Of a stretch of 64,000 nucleotides of DNA, positions 41,660 through 51,025 are shown in pieces. Both the position numbers and the translations under genes were made by a program. The DNA is taken from positions 1 through 64,000 of the forward strand of contig JAFZVV010000003.1 in assembly GCA_017617615.1 (NCBI GenBank). The letters run 5' to 3'. The notes below the pieces were generated by a model. It worked only from the letters and a program-made list of their open reading frames with translations. It did no database searches and was not told the DNA's origin. The DNA comes from Prevotella sp. (GTDB taxonomy: Bacteria > Bacteroidota > Bacteroidia > Bacteroidales > Bacteroidaceae). Numbering within the stretch: the stretch's first letter is position 1; each line of letters begins with the position of its first letter.

Positions 41660-42961
41660 TTACTTCAGGTTTCTCTTGTCTATTACGCGCACCGACTTGC
41701 CTTGGCTTCTCTCGATGCTTCCCGGCTCCATGAGTTTCACGTCGGCCTTGATAGAGATGACACTCTTCAGCCTGTCGGCCAGCGCCTTGCGCATCTCGAA
41801 CATCTGTCCGATGTCGTCGTTGAAGAAGTTCTTGCGCACCTCCACCTGCACCTGCATGGTGTCGAGGTTGTTCTTGCGGTCGACCACGATTTTATACACC
41901 GGTTCAAACTGCTGCATGGAGAGGATGACGCTCTCTACCTGCGACGGGAACACGTTGATACCTCGTATGATGAGCATGTCGTCGGAACGTCCCATGATTC
42001 GTCCCATCCTCACCGAGGTACGTCCGCACGAGCAGGTACCTTCCATCAGTGAGCAGAGGTCGCGCGTGCGGTATCTGAGTAGTGGCATTCCCTCTTTGGT
42101 GAGCGTGGTGAACACCAGTTCTCCGGCCTGTCCTACGGGCAGCGGTTCCAGGGTTTCGGGGTTGATGATTTCGGGATAGAAATGGTCTTCGCAAATATGC
42201 GAGCCGTTTTGTGCCTCGCACTCATACGACACGCCCGGTCCGCACACCTCACTCAGTCCGTAGAGGTTGTAGCCTTTCACGCCGAGTCGTTGCTGTATCT
42301 CCTGCCGCATGTTCTCCGTCCATGGCTCTGCGCCGAAGGCTCCCACGCGCAGGTTGAGGTCTTCTTTCTTGATGCCCATCCTGTCCATGGTCTCTGCGAG
42401 GTACAGCGCATACGAAGGTGTGCAGGCGATGCCCGTCACGCCCAGGTCCTTGATCAGTTTAAGGTGTTTCTCGGTGTTTCCCGTGGAAGCCGGCACCACT
42501 GCCGCGCCTATGCGCTCCACGCCATAGTGCGCTCCCAGACCGCCAGTGAACAGTCCGTAGCCATAAGATACGGAGAAGGTGTCGCCCCTGCCCACGCCAT
42601 AAGCGGTGAGCGCACGCGCCATTCCCTCTGCCCATACCTCGATGTCGCGGCGGGTATATCCCACGATGGTGGCGTTGCCCGTTGTTCCCGACGAGGCATG
42701 CACACGCACGATTTCTGACGCTGCGGCGCACTGCAGTCCGTAGGGGTAGTTGTCGCGCAGGTCTTGTTTGGTAGTGAAAGGCAGTTTCACGATATCATCG
42801 ATGTCGACGATGTCGGCAGGGTCGAGGTCGAGAGCCTGCATCTTCTCACGGTAGAATGGCACGTTGCGGTAGACGAGTGCCACGAGTTTCTGTAGCCGCT
42901 TGCTCTGCAGGTTGTGCATTTCGTCGCGGCTCATACATTCTTTGTGTTTGTTCCAAATCAT
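41660..42961 (-). CDS. paaK: Phenylacetate--CoA ligase
   Basis: The 433-residue member of the adenylate-forming family activates phenylacetate (or another aryl acetate) to its CoA thioester with ATP. Motifs: VHASSGTTGNATIVGYT (P-loop-like), FGAEPWTENMR, NLYGLSEVCGPGVSYEC, YRTRDL, and the C-terminal domain (DMLIIRGINVFPSQVES, then near-terminal Lys in SQGKSVRVID). In gut anaerobes it works with aryl pyruvate oxidation; no iorAB genes are in the window. It is followed by an ACT gene and preceded by a PaaI-type thioesterase. Confidence 0.94.
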   Translation of the reverse strand: MIWNKHKECMSRDEMHNLQSKRLQKLVALVYRNVPFYREKMQALDLDPADIVDIDDIVKLPFTTKQDLRDNYPYGLQCAAASEIVRVHASSGTTGNATIVGYTRRDIEVWAEGMARALTAYGVGRGDTFSVSYGYGLFTGGLGAHYGVERIGAAVVPASTGNTEKHLKLIKDLGVTGIACTPSYALYLAETMDRMGIKKEDLNLRVGAFGAEPWTENMRQEIQQRLGVKGYNLYGLSEVCGPGVSYECEAQNGSHICEDHFYPEIINPETLEPLPVGQAGELVFTTLTKEGMPLLRYRTRDLCSLMEGTCSCGRTSVRMGRIMGRSDDMLIIRGINVFPSQVESVILSMQQFEPVYKIVVDRKNNLDTMQVQVEVRKNFFNDDIGQMFEMRKALADRLKSVISIKADVKLMEPGSIERSQGKSVRVIDKRNLK

Positions 42962-43055
42962 CTTATTGTTCTTGAAATTTATATAGTTTTTCTTTTCTTT
43001 GTCGGCGGCCTGGACATTCAGGCATCACGCCGTCATCGTTCCTGGATTGCCGTTG

Positions 43056-43472
43056 TCAGGGCTTCTCTTCAAATCCCAAAGGCGGGGCATTGTGGCGCCG
43101 GTATCCACTCGAAGTCATCACGGCCACCATCTGGCCTTTATCATCGGTTATCTTCACCTCGGCGAAAGGCAGGGTCTTGTGGTCGAAGGTCTCCCGGGCT
43201 TCGGCGGTGAGCAGGGTGCCCGGTGCCACAGGACGCAGGAGTGTGATATTGGCAGTCACCGTGACGGTGGGCTTTCCGTGGGAGTTGGTAGCGCAGGCGA
43301 ACGCCAAGTCGGCAAGGGTAAATACAGCACCTCCCTGGCACCATCCCGCCCCGTTGAGATGTCGCTCGTCGACAGCCATGTGCAGCCGTGCATATCCCTC
43401 TTTTATCTCATCGATGACGATGCCGGCATCCATGGCGAACCTATCTCCCTCGAAATACTCTTTGATAGTCAT
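43056..43472 (-). CDS. PaaI-family hotdog thioesterase
   Basis: The 138-residue protein has a hotdog fold (YARLHMAVDERHLNGAGWCQGGAVFTLADLAFACATNS, where the H-LNxxGxxxGG pattern and the Asp on the following helix are the PaaI active-site signature). It hydrolyses aryl- or acyl-CoA thioesters, probably resetting CoA pools for the ligase downstream. The gap to paaK is 94 bp. A -7 box TACTTTTG is at 43500-43507 on the minus strand, 27 bp upstream. Confidence 0.9.
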   Translation of the reverse strand: MTIKEYFEGDRFAMDAGIVIDEIKEGYARLHMAVDERHLNGAGWCQGGAVFTLADLAFACATNSHGKPTVTVTANITLLRPVAPGTLLTAEARETFDHKTLPFAEVKITDDKGQMVAVMTSSGYRRHNAPPLGFEEKP

Positions 43473-43696
43473 CTACACCCTTTTTGTTAAAAATCGCCAC
43501 AAAAGTACGCAAAAATATTATAAAATGAAAAAAAACTCCCATATTTGTAAGAGAGACTATGATTTGCGTCTATTAAGAACGGTGAGTACCATGAAGACCA
43601 TGTATCTTTTTTGCAATAATTATCGTTTTCCGATATTCGCATTTTTTTTACATAAAATAAACCTTGTCTATCCCTCCCAAAAAGGAGGAAAAACAT

Positions 43697-43704
43697 TATC
43701 TTTG
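43697..43704 (+). promoter_or_regulatory. -7 box of the fructan regulator gene
   Basis: TATCTTTG, 28 bp upstream of the start at 43733, without a clear -33 box. Confidence 0.5.
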
Positions 43705-43732
43705 CGAAAAATAGTTTTTCAATACCTTTTTT

Positions 43733-45937
43733 ATGACCGACCAACCTTTGAAATCCATCATCCAGATATGGGGTACGTCTTGCCTTACGACCCTTTTCTT
43801 ACTATTGTCATCTTGTTCAGGAGGAGGGAAACAATACCATATCGGTGTTTCACAGTGCTCGGTGGACATCTGGAGAGACAAGCAAAACGCCGAACTGCGG
43901 ATGGGAGCCTATTTCCACGACAACGTGGAACTGCGGTTTGCCGCTGCATACGACAGCGATGAACGGCAGGTACAACAGATTGACAGCCTTGTGGCAACAG
44001 GCATTGACCTGCTGATTGTGGCACCCAACCAAGTGGCCACCATCACGCCAGCCATTGACCGTGCATTCGACAAAGGCATTCCCGTCATCGTGTTTGAACG
44101 GAAGACCAGTTCGCAGAAATATACCGCTTTCATGAGTGCTGACAACTACGAAATGGGGCGCGTGATGGGTGAGTATATTGCCGGAAAGCTGCATGGCAAA
44201 GGACGAGTGCTCGAAGTGATGGGGCTGAAAGGGTCGTCGCCGGCCATAGAACGGCACAATGGGTTTGCCGATGCGTTGAAGAACCATCCCGGCATAGAGT
44301 TTGTAGCCACCCTGCAAGGAGACTGGACGGAGAATAGTGCGGTCAAAGCCATCCATGACTATCAAGGCGACTTATCCAATATAGATTTTGTTTTCGGACA
44401 AAATGACCGTATGGCAATGGGTGCCCGTAAAGCCTTGGCTTCTGCCTCCACTAAATACTGCGGTATCGATGGACTGCCTGGCGAGGATGGCGGCATCCGA
44501 TTGGTGCGCGACTCCATCCTTGATGCGACTTATATTTATCCTACACATGGTGACCAACTGATGGAAATGGCGATGAATATTCTCGACGGCAAACATTACG
44601 AGAAGGAAGTGCGGCTGATGTCGGCTCTCGTCACCAAGGAGAATGCCAATGTGCTGCTCATGCAGAACGAAGAAATCGCGAAACAGTCGGAATATCTTGA
44701 CCAACTCCACAGTCGCGCCGATAGCTACCTTCAGCGACTCGACACCCAGCGAATGATCATGTTGATGGCCATTGCCCTTGTCGCCCTCTTATTGCTTTTC
44801 GCCGTCATGCTTTACCGCTATCACCTTCAAAAACTCCATTTACATGAGGAACGCACAAAAATGGAGCGAGAACAGTTGGACTTCTACACGCAAGCTGCTC
44901 ATGAGTTGCGTACTCCACTCACCCTGATAGAGGGCCCCCTGAACCAACTTGCCGAAACGACCGCCATCCAGCAATCTGATGAAAAAACAACCGAATTGTT
45001 CTCCATTGTCAGACGCAACACGGCCAACCTATCTCAATTAATCAACAGAATTCTTGATGTGCAAACTGGTATCTCACCACAGGAACTCACTTCAAATCAG
45101 ACTGACGGATTATCCACCTCGCAAGGAAAGGAAGAACAAAGCAAGGATTCATCCATTCAGGCTACATCGGAAACGGATGTCCCCACTTTGCTGATTGTGG
45201 ATGACAATGCCGATATCCGCACCTTGCTCAGGACGATTCTGCAACCTCACTATCAACTGCTTGAAGCCGCCAACGGACAAGAGGGACTTCGTGTGGCCCA
45301 CGAACAGGTGCCCGACCTCATCGTCAGCGACGTGATGATGCCTGTAATGAATGGCCTGGAGTTCTGTCAACAAATCAAGACCGATTTCGTGACCAGTCAC
45401 ATTCCCGTCATCCTGCTCACAGCACGCGCACTGAACAAGCATCAGATAGAGGGTTACGAAAGCGGTGCCGATGCCTATATTACCAAACCTTTCCAAGCAG
45501 ACTTGCTCCTTGCACGTATCAGCAATTTGTTGAAAAGCCGCCTTCAACTGCGCCATCTGTGGAGCAGCAACGAGCAAAAGGAACTAAAAGCCGAAGAGCC
45601 GAAAGTGGAGGTGAAAGAAAATGCTTTCATCCTCCGTTTCAAGGCTGTTGTAGAAGAAAAAATGTCAGACAGTGACCTCAGTGTAGAGGACATCGGTACC
45701 GAGATGAACCTCAGCCGTGTGCAACTCTACCGTAAAGTGAAAGCACTCACGGGATGTTCGCCTGTCGACCTCCTTCGCAAGGCCCGCCTGACCGAAGCAC
45801 ACCGGCTCCTCATCGGCAGCGAACTATCCGTGAGTGAGATAGCCTATAAAGTGGGCTTTACCTCACCTTCGTATTTCACCAAATGCTTCAAGGAAGAATA
45901 CGGGAAAGTACCTGGTGAGGTACGCTCTTCGTCTTAA
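43733..45937 (+). CDS. Fructan-locus hybrid two-component regulator lacking an ATPase domain
   Basis: The 734-residue protein has a signal/anchor (about 15-28), a periplasmic type I sugar-binding domain (about 35-325: YHIGVSQCSVDIWRDKQNAEL, TGIDLLIVAPNQ), a membrane helix (about 342-362), a HisKA dimerisation domain with His390 (QAAHELRTPLTLIEGPL), a receiver with Asp533 (DLIVSDVMMPVMNG) and a C-terminal AraC HTH (MNLSRVQLYRKVKALTG ... SPSYFTKCFKEEYGKVP). The order matches the fructose sensor BT1754. Between HisKA (ends about 440) and the receiver (starts about 480) only a polar linker remains: the N, G1 and G2 boxes of the HATPase are missing. The frame is intact. Confidence 0.9.
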   Translation: MTDQPLKSIIQIWGTSCLTTLFLLLSSCSGGGKQYHIGVSQCSVDIWRDKQNAELRMGAYFHDNVELRFAAAYDSDERQVQQIDSLVATGIDLLIVAPNQVATITPAIDRAFDKGIPVIVFERKTSSQKYTAFMSADNYEMGRVMGEYIAGKLHGKGRVLEVMGLKGSSPAIERHNGFADALKNHPGIEFVATLQGDWTENSAVKAIHDYQGDLSNIDFVFGQNDRMAMGARKALASASTKYCGIDGLPGEDGGIRLVRDSILDATYIYPTHGDQLMEMAMNILDGKHYEKEVRLMSALVTKENANVLLMQNEEIAKQSEYLDQLHSRADSYLQRLDTQRMIMLMAIALVALLLLFAVMLYRYHLQKLHLHEERTKMEREQLDFYTQAAHELRTPLTLIEGPLNQLAETTAIQQSDEKTTELFSIVRRNTANLSQLINRILDVQTGISPQELTSNQTDGLSTSQGKEEQSKDSSIQATSETDVPTLLIVDDNADIRTLLRTILQPHYQLLEAANGQEGLRVAHEQVPDLIVSDVMMPVMNGLEFCQQIKTDFVTSHIPVILLTARALNKHQIEGYESGADAYITKPFQADLLLARISNLLKSRLQLRHLWSSNEQKELKAEEPKVEVKENAFILRFKAVVEEKMSDSDLSVEDIGTEMNLSRVQLYRKVKALTGCSPVDLLRKARLTEAHRLLIGSELSVSEIAYKVGFTSPSYFTKCFKEEYGKVPGEVRSSS

Positions 45938-45977
45938 CAAACACACGTTCAATAACAATAATCGTTCATTCTATCTC

Positions 45978-46056
45978 AAAAATGTTACCATGCAACATAA
46001 GTGGGATAGGGTGAACGTTTTTTTATATCATAGGCTAATGTTAGTAAGTATTTTTG
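45978..46056 (+). promoter_or_regulatory. susC promoter region with motifs shared with the second GH32 gene
   Basis: AAAAATGTTAC (45978-45988) and AACATAAGTG (45994-46003) precede the -7 box TATTTTTG (46049-46056). The same two words, AAAAATGTTGC and AACATAAGTG, precede the second GH32 gene. No TTG -33 box is present, as expected for an activated promoter. Confidence 0.5.
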
Positions 46057-46091
46057 CGACAGAAAAAATTACTAACCCAAAATGTTTAGCA

Positions 46092-49000
46092 ATGAAAGAA
46101 CTAAAGAGATTACTGTTGAGCACCCTGCTCATCCTTGCGAGTACTATAATGTACGCGCAAACGGAAATCACAGGCACGGTCATCGATGAGACAGGAGAAG
46201 GCGTCATCGGTGCCACCGTGATGGAGAAAGGAACATCGAACGGTACGGTAACCGATTTCGATGGAAATTTCAAGTTGACAGTTGCCGAGGGAACGACCCT
46301 CGTCATTACCTACATCGGCTATGACCCAGTGGAAATCACAGCATCTTCTGGCATGAAAGTCCAACTGAAAGAAAATGCCAGCGAACTCGCAGAGTTGGTG
46401 GTGACGGGATATCAGACCCAGCGCAAGGCCGACCTGACAGGCGCGGTGGCTGTGGTAAAGACCACCGAACTAAAGACCTCATCTGATACCGACCCCATGC
46501 GCGCCCTACAGGGAAAGGTGCCGGGAATGACCATCACAAGCAACGGCTCGCCCGTAGGTGCCGGTACAGTCCGCATTCGTGGTGGCGGCTCGTTCAATTC
46601 ATCGCAAGACCCGCTGTTCATCATTGATGGTGTGCCTACGACGACCAATCTGAACACACTGAACATGAACGACATCGAGTCTATGCAAGTGCTGAAGGAT
46701 GCCGCCTCGGCCTCTATCTACGGTAGCCGTGCTGCCAATGGTGTCATCATCATCACCACACGTTCTGGCAAGAAGGGCGACAAGGTGAAGGTGGATTTCT
46801 CAGCCAACTTGACAGCCCAGTTCTACAACAAACAGACCATGATGAAGTTGGCCAACACTGCCGAATATGCCACCGCTATGGCACAGGCAGCCATGAATGA
46901 CGGTCTTGACCCAGAGCAGTATGCCAACAACTATGGTTTGACGCTCAATGCCACTGCAGGCACACCTATCAGTGCTTATGACCCCGCAACGGGCCAAATG
47001 CGCCAATTCACCGTTAACGGCCTCTACGATGGTTATATGAACTCGAAAAAAACCATGCGCTTTAGCGATACTGACTGGCTTGACGAAATCTCGCGTACAG
47101 GATTTTCGCAGAACTATGACCTCAGCATATCAAATGCCACAGACAAGTCATCGGCTCTCTTCTCCGTCGGCTACAAGAAGAACAACGGTATTTTGAAATA
47201 TACCGACTTTGAAAGTTTCTCCGGCCGTATCAACACCAGTTACAAGATAAACAAGATGATCACCGTTGGTGAGAATGCCACTATCACCTACAGCGACCAG
47301 GTGGATTGCCAACCACTGGAAAATGCCTTGAAAATGGCCCCCACTCTGCCCGTCTTCGAAGAGGACGGTGAGACATTCTCGGGTCCTGTGGGCGGTATGA
47401 GTGACCGTCAGAACCCCTTGCGCGAACTCTATCATAATCGTGACAACCGTTTGAAGATGTGGCGTATCTTCGGCAATGCCTATGTAAACATACAACCCAT
47501 CAAAGGTCTGACACTGCGCTCCAACTTCGGACTTGACTATTGGTCGGAGTTCATTCACAGCGTCACCTACACCTGGCACTCCGATGTAGTGAACAACTCA
47601 ACGCCTTCCTCTAACCTCGGTGCCAAGACCTCCGTCAAATGGACATGGTCGAACACGGCCAACTACAACTTTACAATTGCCACTGACCACTCCTTCATTC
47701 TGTTGGCCGGACTGGAACTCCATCGCGACATAGATGAGCACTCTTCCGCCTATGCGCAGATGTATGCCCTGGAGAACTACGATTACATGTGGCCCGATGC
47801 CGCCACGGGCACCCAGCGCGCCGGTGGTATCCGCGAGGGCTACAATCTGGTGTCGCTTTTTGGCAAGGTGGACTACAACTGGAAGGACTTGTTGCTCGCA
47901 TCGTTCACCATACGACGCGACGGTTCTTCACGCTTCGGCGAGAACAACCGCTATGGTACCTTCCCCGCTTTTACAATAGGCTACCGCATCTCCGAAAACC
48001 TGCACCAAGACTGGATTAGCGACCTGAAAATCCGTGCATCGTGGGGAGAGACAGGTAACCAGGCCATCTCTAACTACGCTCGCTACGGTCTTTATGCCGC
48101 TACCTACGGCGGCGGTCGCAACGAATCCACCGCTTACGACCTCGCTCTACAAGGCAGCGGAATCTTCCCTTCCGGTTTCCGCGCCACACAGTCGCAGAAC
48201 AATAATCTGAAATGGGAGACCACCGAGCAATACAACATCGGCCTCGACTACCTCCTTCTGAACAGTTCCATCTATGGTTCGGTCGATGCCTACATCAAGA
48301 ATGTGAAGGACATGCTCATCAATCCTGCATACCTCGGTTCGATGGGTGAAGGCGGCGCATCGTGGCTCAACGGACCCAGTCTGCGCAACTGGGGTATGGA
48401 GTTTGCACTGGGCTATCGCGGTACTACTAATTTCGGTCTGCGCTACAACGTGAACGGAAACCTCGACTTCTTCCGTCAGAAAGTGACCTACCTGCCAGAG
48501 ACTACTACTGGCTCTTACGTCCATACGGCAAAAGAGAATCTCGTAGAAGCCGAGAAACCCTACGGTTCGATTGTGGGTTATGTCGTCGACGGTTTGTTCC
48601 AAAACCGTGAAGAGGTTTTGGCCAGCGGTCAGGAAAATGCCCGGGTTGGTGGTCTGAAATACGCTGACCTCGATGGCAACGGCATTATCAATGAGCAAGA
48701 CCAAACCTGGATTTTCAATCCCGTGCCCAACTTCTCATGGGGTTTGAACATCGAATTGGGCTACAAGGACTTCGACTTCTCGATGTTCTGGCAGGGAGTG
48801 GCTGGTCAGGATGTTTATAACAACCAGAAATTCCAAACCGACTTCTACAGCATCACAGATGCGGGTTCAAACAAGGGTAATCGCATGCTCAATGCCTGGA
48901 CAACAGCCAATACGGGGAGTGACATCCCAGCATTGACTACTAATAATGTGGGTAACGAAAACCGTGCCAGCACCTACTTCGTTGAGAACGGCTCTTATGC

Positions 49001-49205
49001 CAAACTTCGTCAGGTACAGATTGGCTACAATGTCCCTCAAAAGTTTCTTGATAGACTGAAGATCAGTTCTGCCCGTTTCTATATCTCTGGCCACAATTTG
49101 CTCACAATTAAGAGCAGTTCGCTGACTTGTTCTGATCCTGAGAACCCCAATTGGGCTTATCCTAACAGCACCTCTATCTCATTTGGTATTCAAACTTCAT
49201 TCTAA
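46092..49205 (+). CDS. susC: SusC-family TonB-dependent transporter (fructan)
   Basis: The 1037-residue outer-membrane importer has a signal peptide (MKELKRLLLSTLLILASTIM), a carboxypeptidase-regulatory-like domain (about 22-100, ITGTVIDETGEGVIGATVMEKGT), a plug (MRALQGKVPGMTIT, VRIRGGGSFN, PLFIIDGVPT) and a 22-strand barrel ending in a Phe (SISFGIQTSF). The frame is open to 45915, inside the regulator gene, but the start at 46092 fits the signal peptide. It pairs with SusD 40 bp downstream to import fructo-oligosaccharides; substrate from the GH32 neighbours. Confidence 0.95.
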   Translation: MKELKRLLLSTLLILASTIMYAQTEITGTVIDETGEGVIGATVMEKGTSNGTVTDFDGNFKLTVAEGTTLVITYIGYDPVEITASSGMKVQLKENASELAELVVTGYQTQRKADLTGAVAVVKTTELKTSSDTDPMRALQGKVPGMTITSNGSPVGAGTVRIRGGGSFNSSQDPLFIIDGVPTTTNLNTLNMNDIESMQVLKDAASASIYGSRAANGVIIITTRSGKKGDKVKVDFSANLTAQFYNKQTMMKLANTAEYATAMAQAAMNDGLDPEQYANNYGLTLNATAGTPISAYDPATGQMRQFTVNGLYDGYMNSKKTMRFSDTDWLDEISRTGFSQNYDLSISNATDKSSALFSVGYKKNNGILKYTDFESFSGRINTSYKINKMITVGENATITYSDQVDCQPLENALKMAPTLPVFEEDGETFSGPVGGMSDRQNPLRELYHNRDNRLKMWRIFGNAYVNIQPIKGLTLRSNFGLDYWSEFIHSVTYTWHSDVVNNSTPSSNLGAKTSVKWTWSNTANYNFTIATDHSFILLAGLELHRDIDEHSSAYAQMYALENYDYMWPDAATGTQRAGGIREGYNLVSLFGKVDYNWKDLLLASFTIRRDGSSRFGENNRYGTFPAFTIGYRISENLHQDWISDLKIRASWGETGNQAISNYARYGLYAATYGGGRNESTAYDLALQGSGIFPSGFRATQSQNNNLKWETTEQYNIGLDYLLLNSSIYGSVDAYIKNVKDMLINPAYLGSMGEGGASWLNGPSLRNWGMEFALGYRGTTNFGLRYNVNGNLDFFRQKVTYLPETTTGSYVHTAKENLVEAEKPYGSIVGYVVDGLFQNREEVLASGQENARVGGLKYADLDGNGIINEQDQTWIFNPVPNFSWGLNIELGYKDFDFSMFWQGVAGQDVYNNQKFQTDFYSITDAGSNKGNRMLNAWTTANTGSDIPALTTNNVGNENRASTYFVENGSYAKLRQVQIGYNVPQKFLDRLKISSARFYISGHNLLTIKSSSLTCSDPENPNWAYPNSTSISFGIQTSF

Positions 49206-49245
49206 GTCAAAGGATTCAAGGATTATATATAAAATAGTAAAGATT

Positions 49246-50988
49246 ATGAAAGCAATATATCAAGCCATCTGTGCAGGTCTTATCGTTTGTGGAACAATGA
49301 CTTCTTGCAACGACTTCATCGATGTTGAGCCACAGGGTGTCATCAGCGAAGAACTCGCCATGAGCCAGCCCGACGAAATGGTAACCTCTGCTTATGCCAA
49401 GTTGGGCGACGACTGGTACACCTATCCGTTCAACTTGTGGCCCTACGGCGACGTCAGTAGCGACGATGCCATGAAGGGAGGTTCCGGAACCACCGACACC
49501 AACTACCATCCCGTGGAGGTGTGGAGTACATTGACAGCCTCTACTCCCGACCATATGGATGAACAATGGTATCACTTCTACTGCAGCATTTCGAGATGCA
49601 ATCGCGCCCTCGTCTCACTCTCAGAGTACGGCAATGACAAATTGGGTGAAGAGAAAACCAAAATTCGCGAGGGCGAAGTACGTTTCCTCCGCGCTCATTT
49701 CTACTTCAAACTGGTTCAGATGTGGTATCAGGTGCCTTGGGTTGATGAGGAAGTCTACAAGAACCACACCGAGGAGCAGACACCCAACAACCAGTTTACA
49801 CACGAGGAACTGATGGAAAAAATAGTGTCTGACTTCAAGTTTGCATACGACGTATTGCCCACCCAGCAGCAAGACGGTGGACGTGCCAACAAGATTGCCG
49901 CTGCTGCCTATCTGGCCAAGTGCTACCTGACAATGGCCTGGGGCGACGGATACGAGGCCAGCACCGGCGTGAGTCACATCAATCAAGAGTATATGAAGAA
50001 GGTGGTCGAGTACACCGAAGTGGTCAAGAACTCACAGTATGGCTACTTGGAGGACTATGGCGACATCTTCCTTCCCGAATACAAGAACTCGAAGGAGAGC
50101 ATCTTCGCCGTACAGCACTCCGACTATCAGGATGACAACACGCTCTATGGTCGTGGCAACTGGAGCAACATGCTCAACGGCTGCTGGGGTATGTGGTCTT
50201 GCGGATGGGATTTCCACAAACCTACGCAGAATCTTGTCAATGCCTTCAAGACCAAGGATGGTCTTCCTATGTTCGATGACTATAACAACGAGATTGCCTA
50301 TCCTATCAATGGTGTGCCCACCGCACAAAAGTGGGACCCGCGCCTCTTCCATACTGTAGGTATGCCCACCTTCCCCTATAAGTATGAGACAGAGTACACC
50401 ATGACAAAAGACAATTCACGTACGCCAAACACCTATGGTTACTATGCTTCACTGAAGGAGGTGCCGCAACGTTCCAAGGGTGAGACATTCGACAACCCCT
50501 GGCAGGCCTTCGCCATGAACGACTATGTGTTTCGTTATACCGACGTGATGCTGATGCGTGCCGAGGCCCTCATTGAAACAGGCTCACTGGAGGAGGCTCG
50601 CACCATCATTAACGACATTCGCCAGCGTGCTAAAAACAGTGTAGCCAAGCACATCAACTACGCCGCCAACCAGTGCGACATCGCCCTCTATCCGTCTTCT
50701 TACTTCAGCACGAAAGAGCAGGCTCGTAAGTGCTTACAGTGGGAGCGCCGCTTGGAACTGGCTATGGAGAATGGCCGATATTTCGACCTGCGCCGTTGGG
50801 GCATTGCCTCGCAGACACTCAACACGTTTTTCGAGAAAGAGAAGGATGCCATTTATGATGGCCAGACCTATGCCCAGTATTACAAGGACGCGCACTATAC
50901 GCCCGCCAAGAACGAGTATTTCCCCCTGCCCTATATCCAACTCTACTACGTTCCCGGCCTCTACACTCAGAACAAGGGATATAATTAA
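49246..50988 (+). CDS. susD: SusD-family glycan-binding lipoprotein (fructan)
   Basis: The 580-residue protein has a lipoprotein signal (MKAIYQAICAGLIVCGTMTSC, Cys at residue 21), followed by NDFIDVEPQG, the usual SusD N-terminus. SusD repeats include EVRFLRAHFYFKLVQMWYQVP and MLMRAEALIETGSLEEARTIINDIRQRA. It caps the SusC transporter and binds the glycan. The start at 49246 is preferred over an upstream ATG at 49183 inside susC because of the lipoprotein signal. Confidence 0.95.
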   Translation: MKAIYQAICAGLIVCGTMTSCNDFIDVEPQGVISEELAMSQPDEMVTSAYAKLGDDWYTYPFNLWPYGDVSSDDAMKGGSGTTDTNYHPVEVWSTLTASTPDHMDEQWYHFYCSISRCNRALVSLSEYGNDKLGEEKTKIREGEVRFLRAHFYFKLVQMWYQVPWVDEEVYKNHTEEQTPNNQFTHEELMEKIVSDFKFAYDVLPTQQQDGGRANKIAAAAYLAKCYLTMAWGDGYEASTGVSHINQEYMKKVVEYTEVVKNSQYGYLEDYGDIFLPEYKNSKESIFAVQHSDYQDDNTLYGRGNWSNMLNGCWGMWSCGWDFHKPTQNLVNAFKTKDGLPMFDDYNNEIAYPINGVPTAQKWDPRLFHTVGMPTFPYKYETEYTMTKDNSRTPNTYGYYASLKEVPQRSKGETFDNPWQAFAMNDYVFRYTDVMLMRAEALIETGSLEEARTIINDIRQRAKNSVAKHINYAANQCDIALYPSSYFSTKEQARKCLQWERRLELAMENGRYFDLRRWGIASQTLNTFFEKEKDAIYDGQTYAQYYKDAHYTPAKNEYFPLPYIQLYYVPGLYTQNKGYN

Positions 50989-51025
50989 ATTGATAATTGA
51001 CAATCGATAATCGATAATTAAAGTT

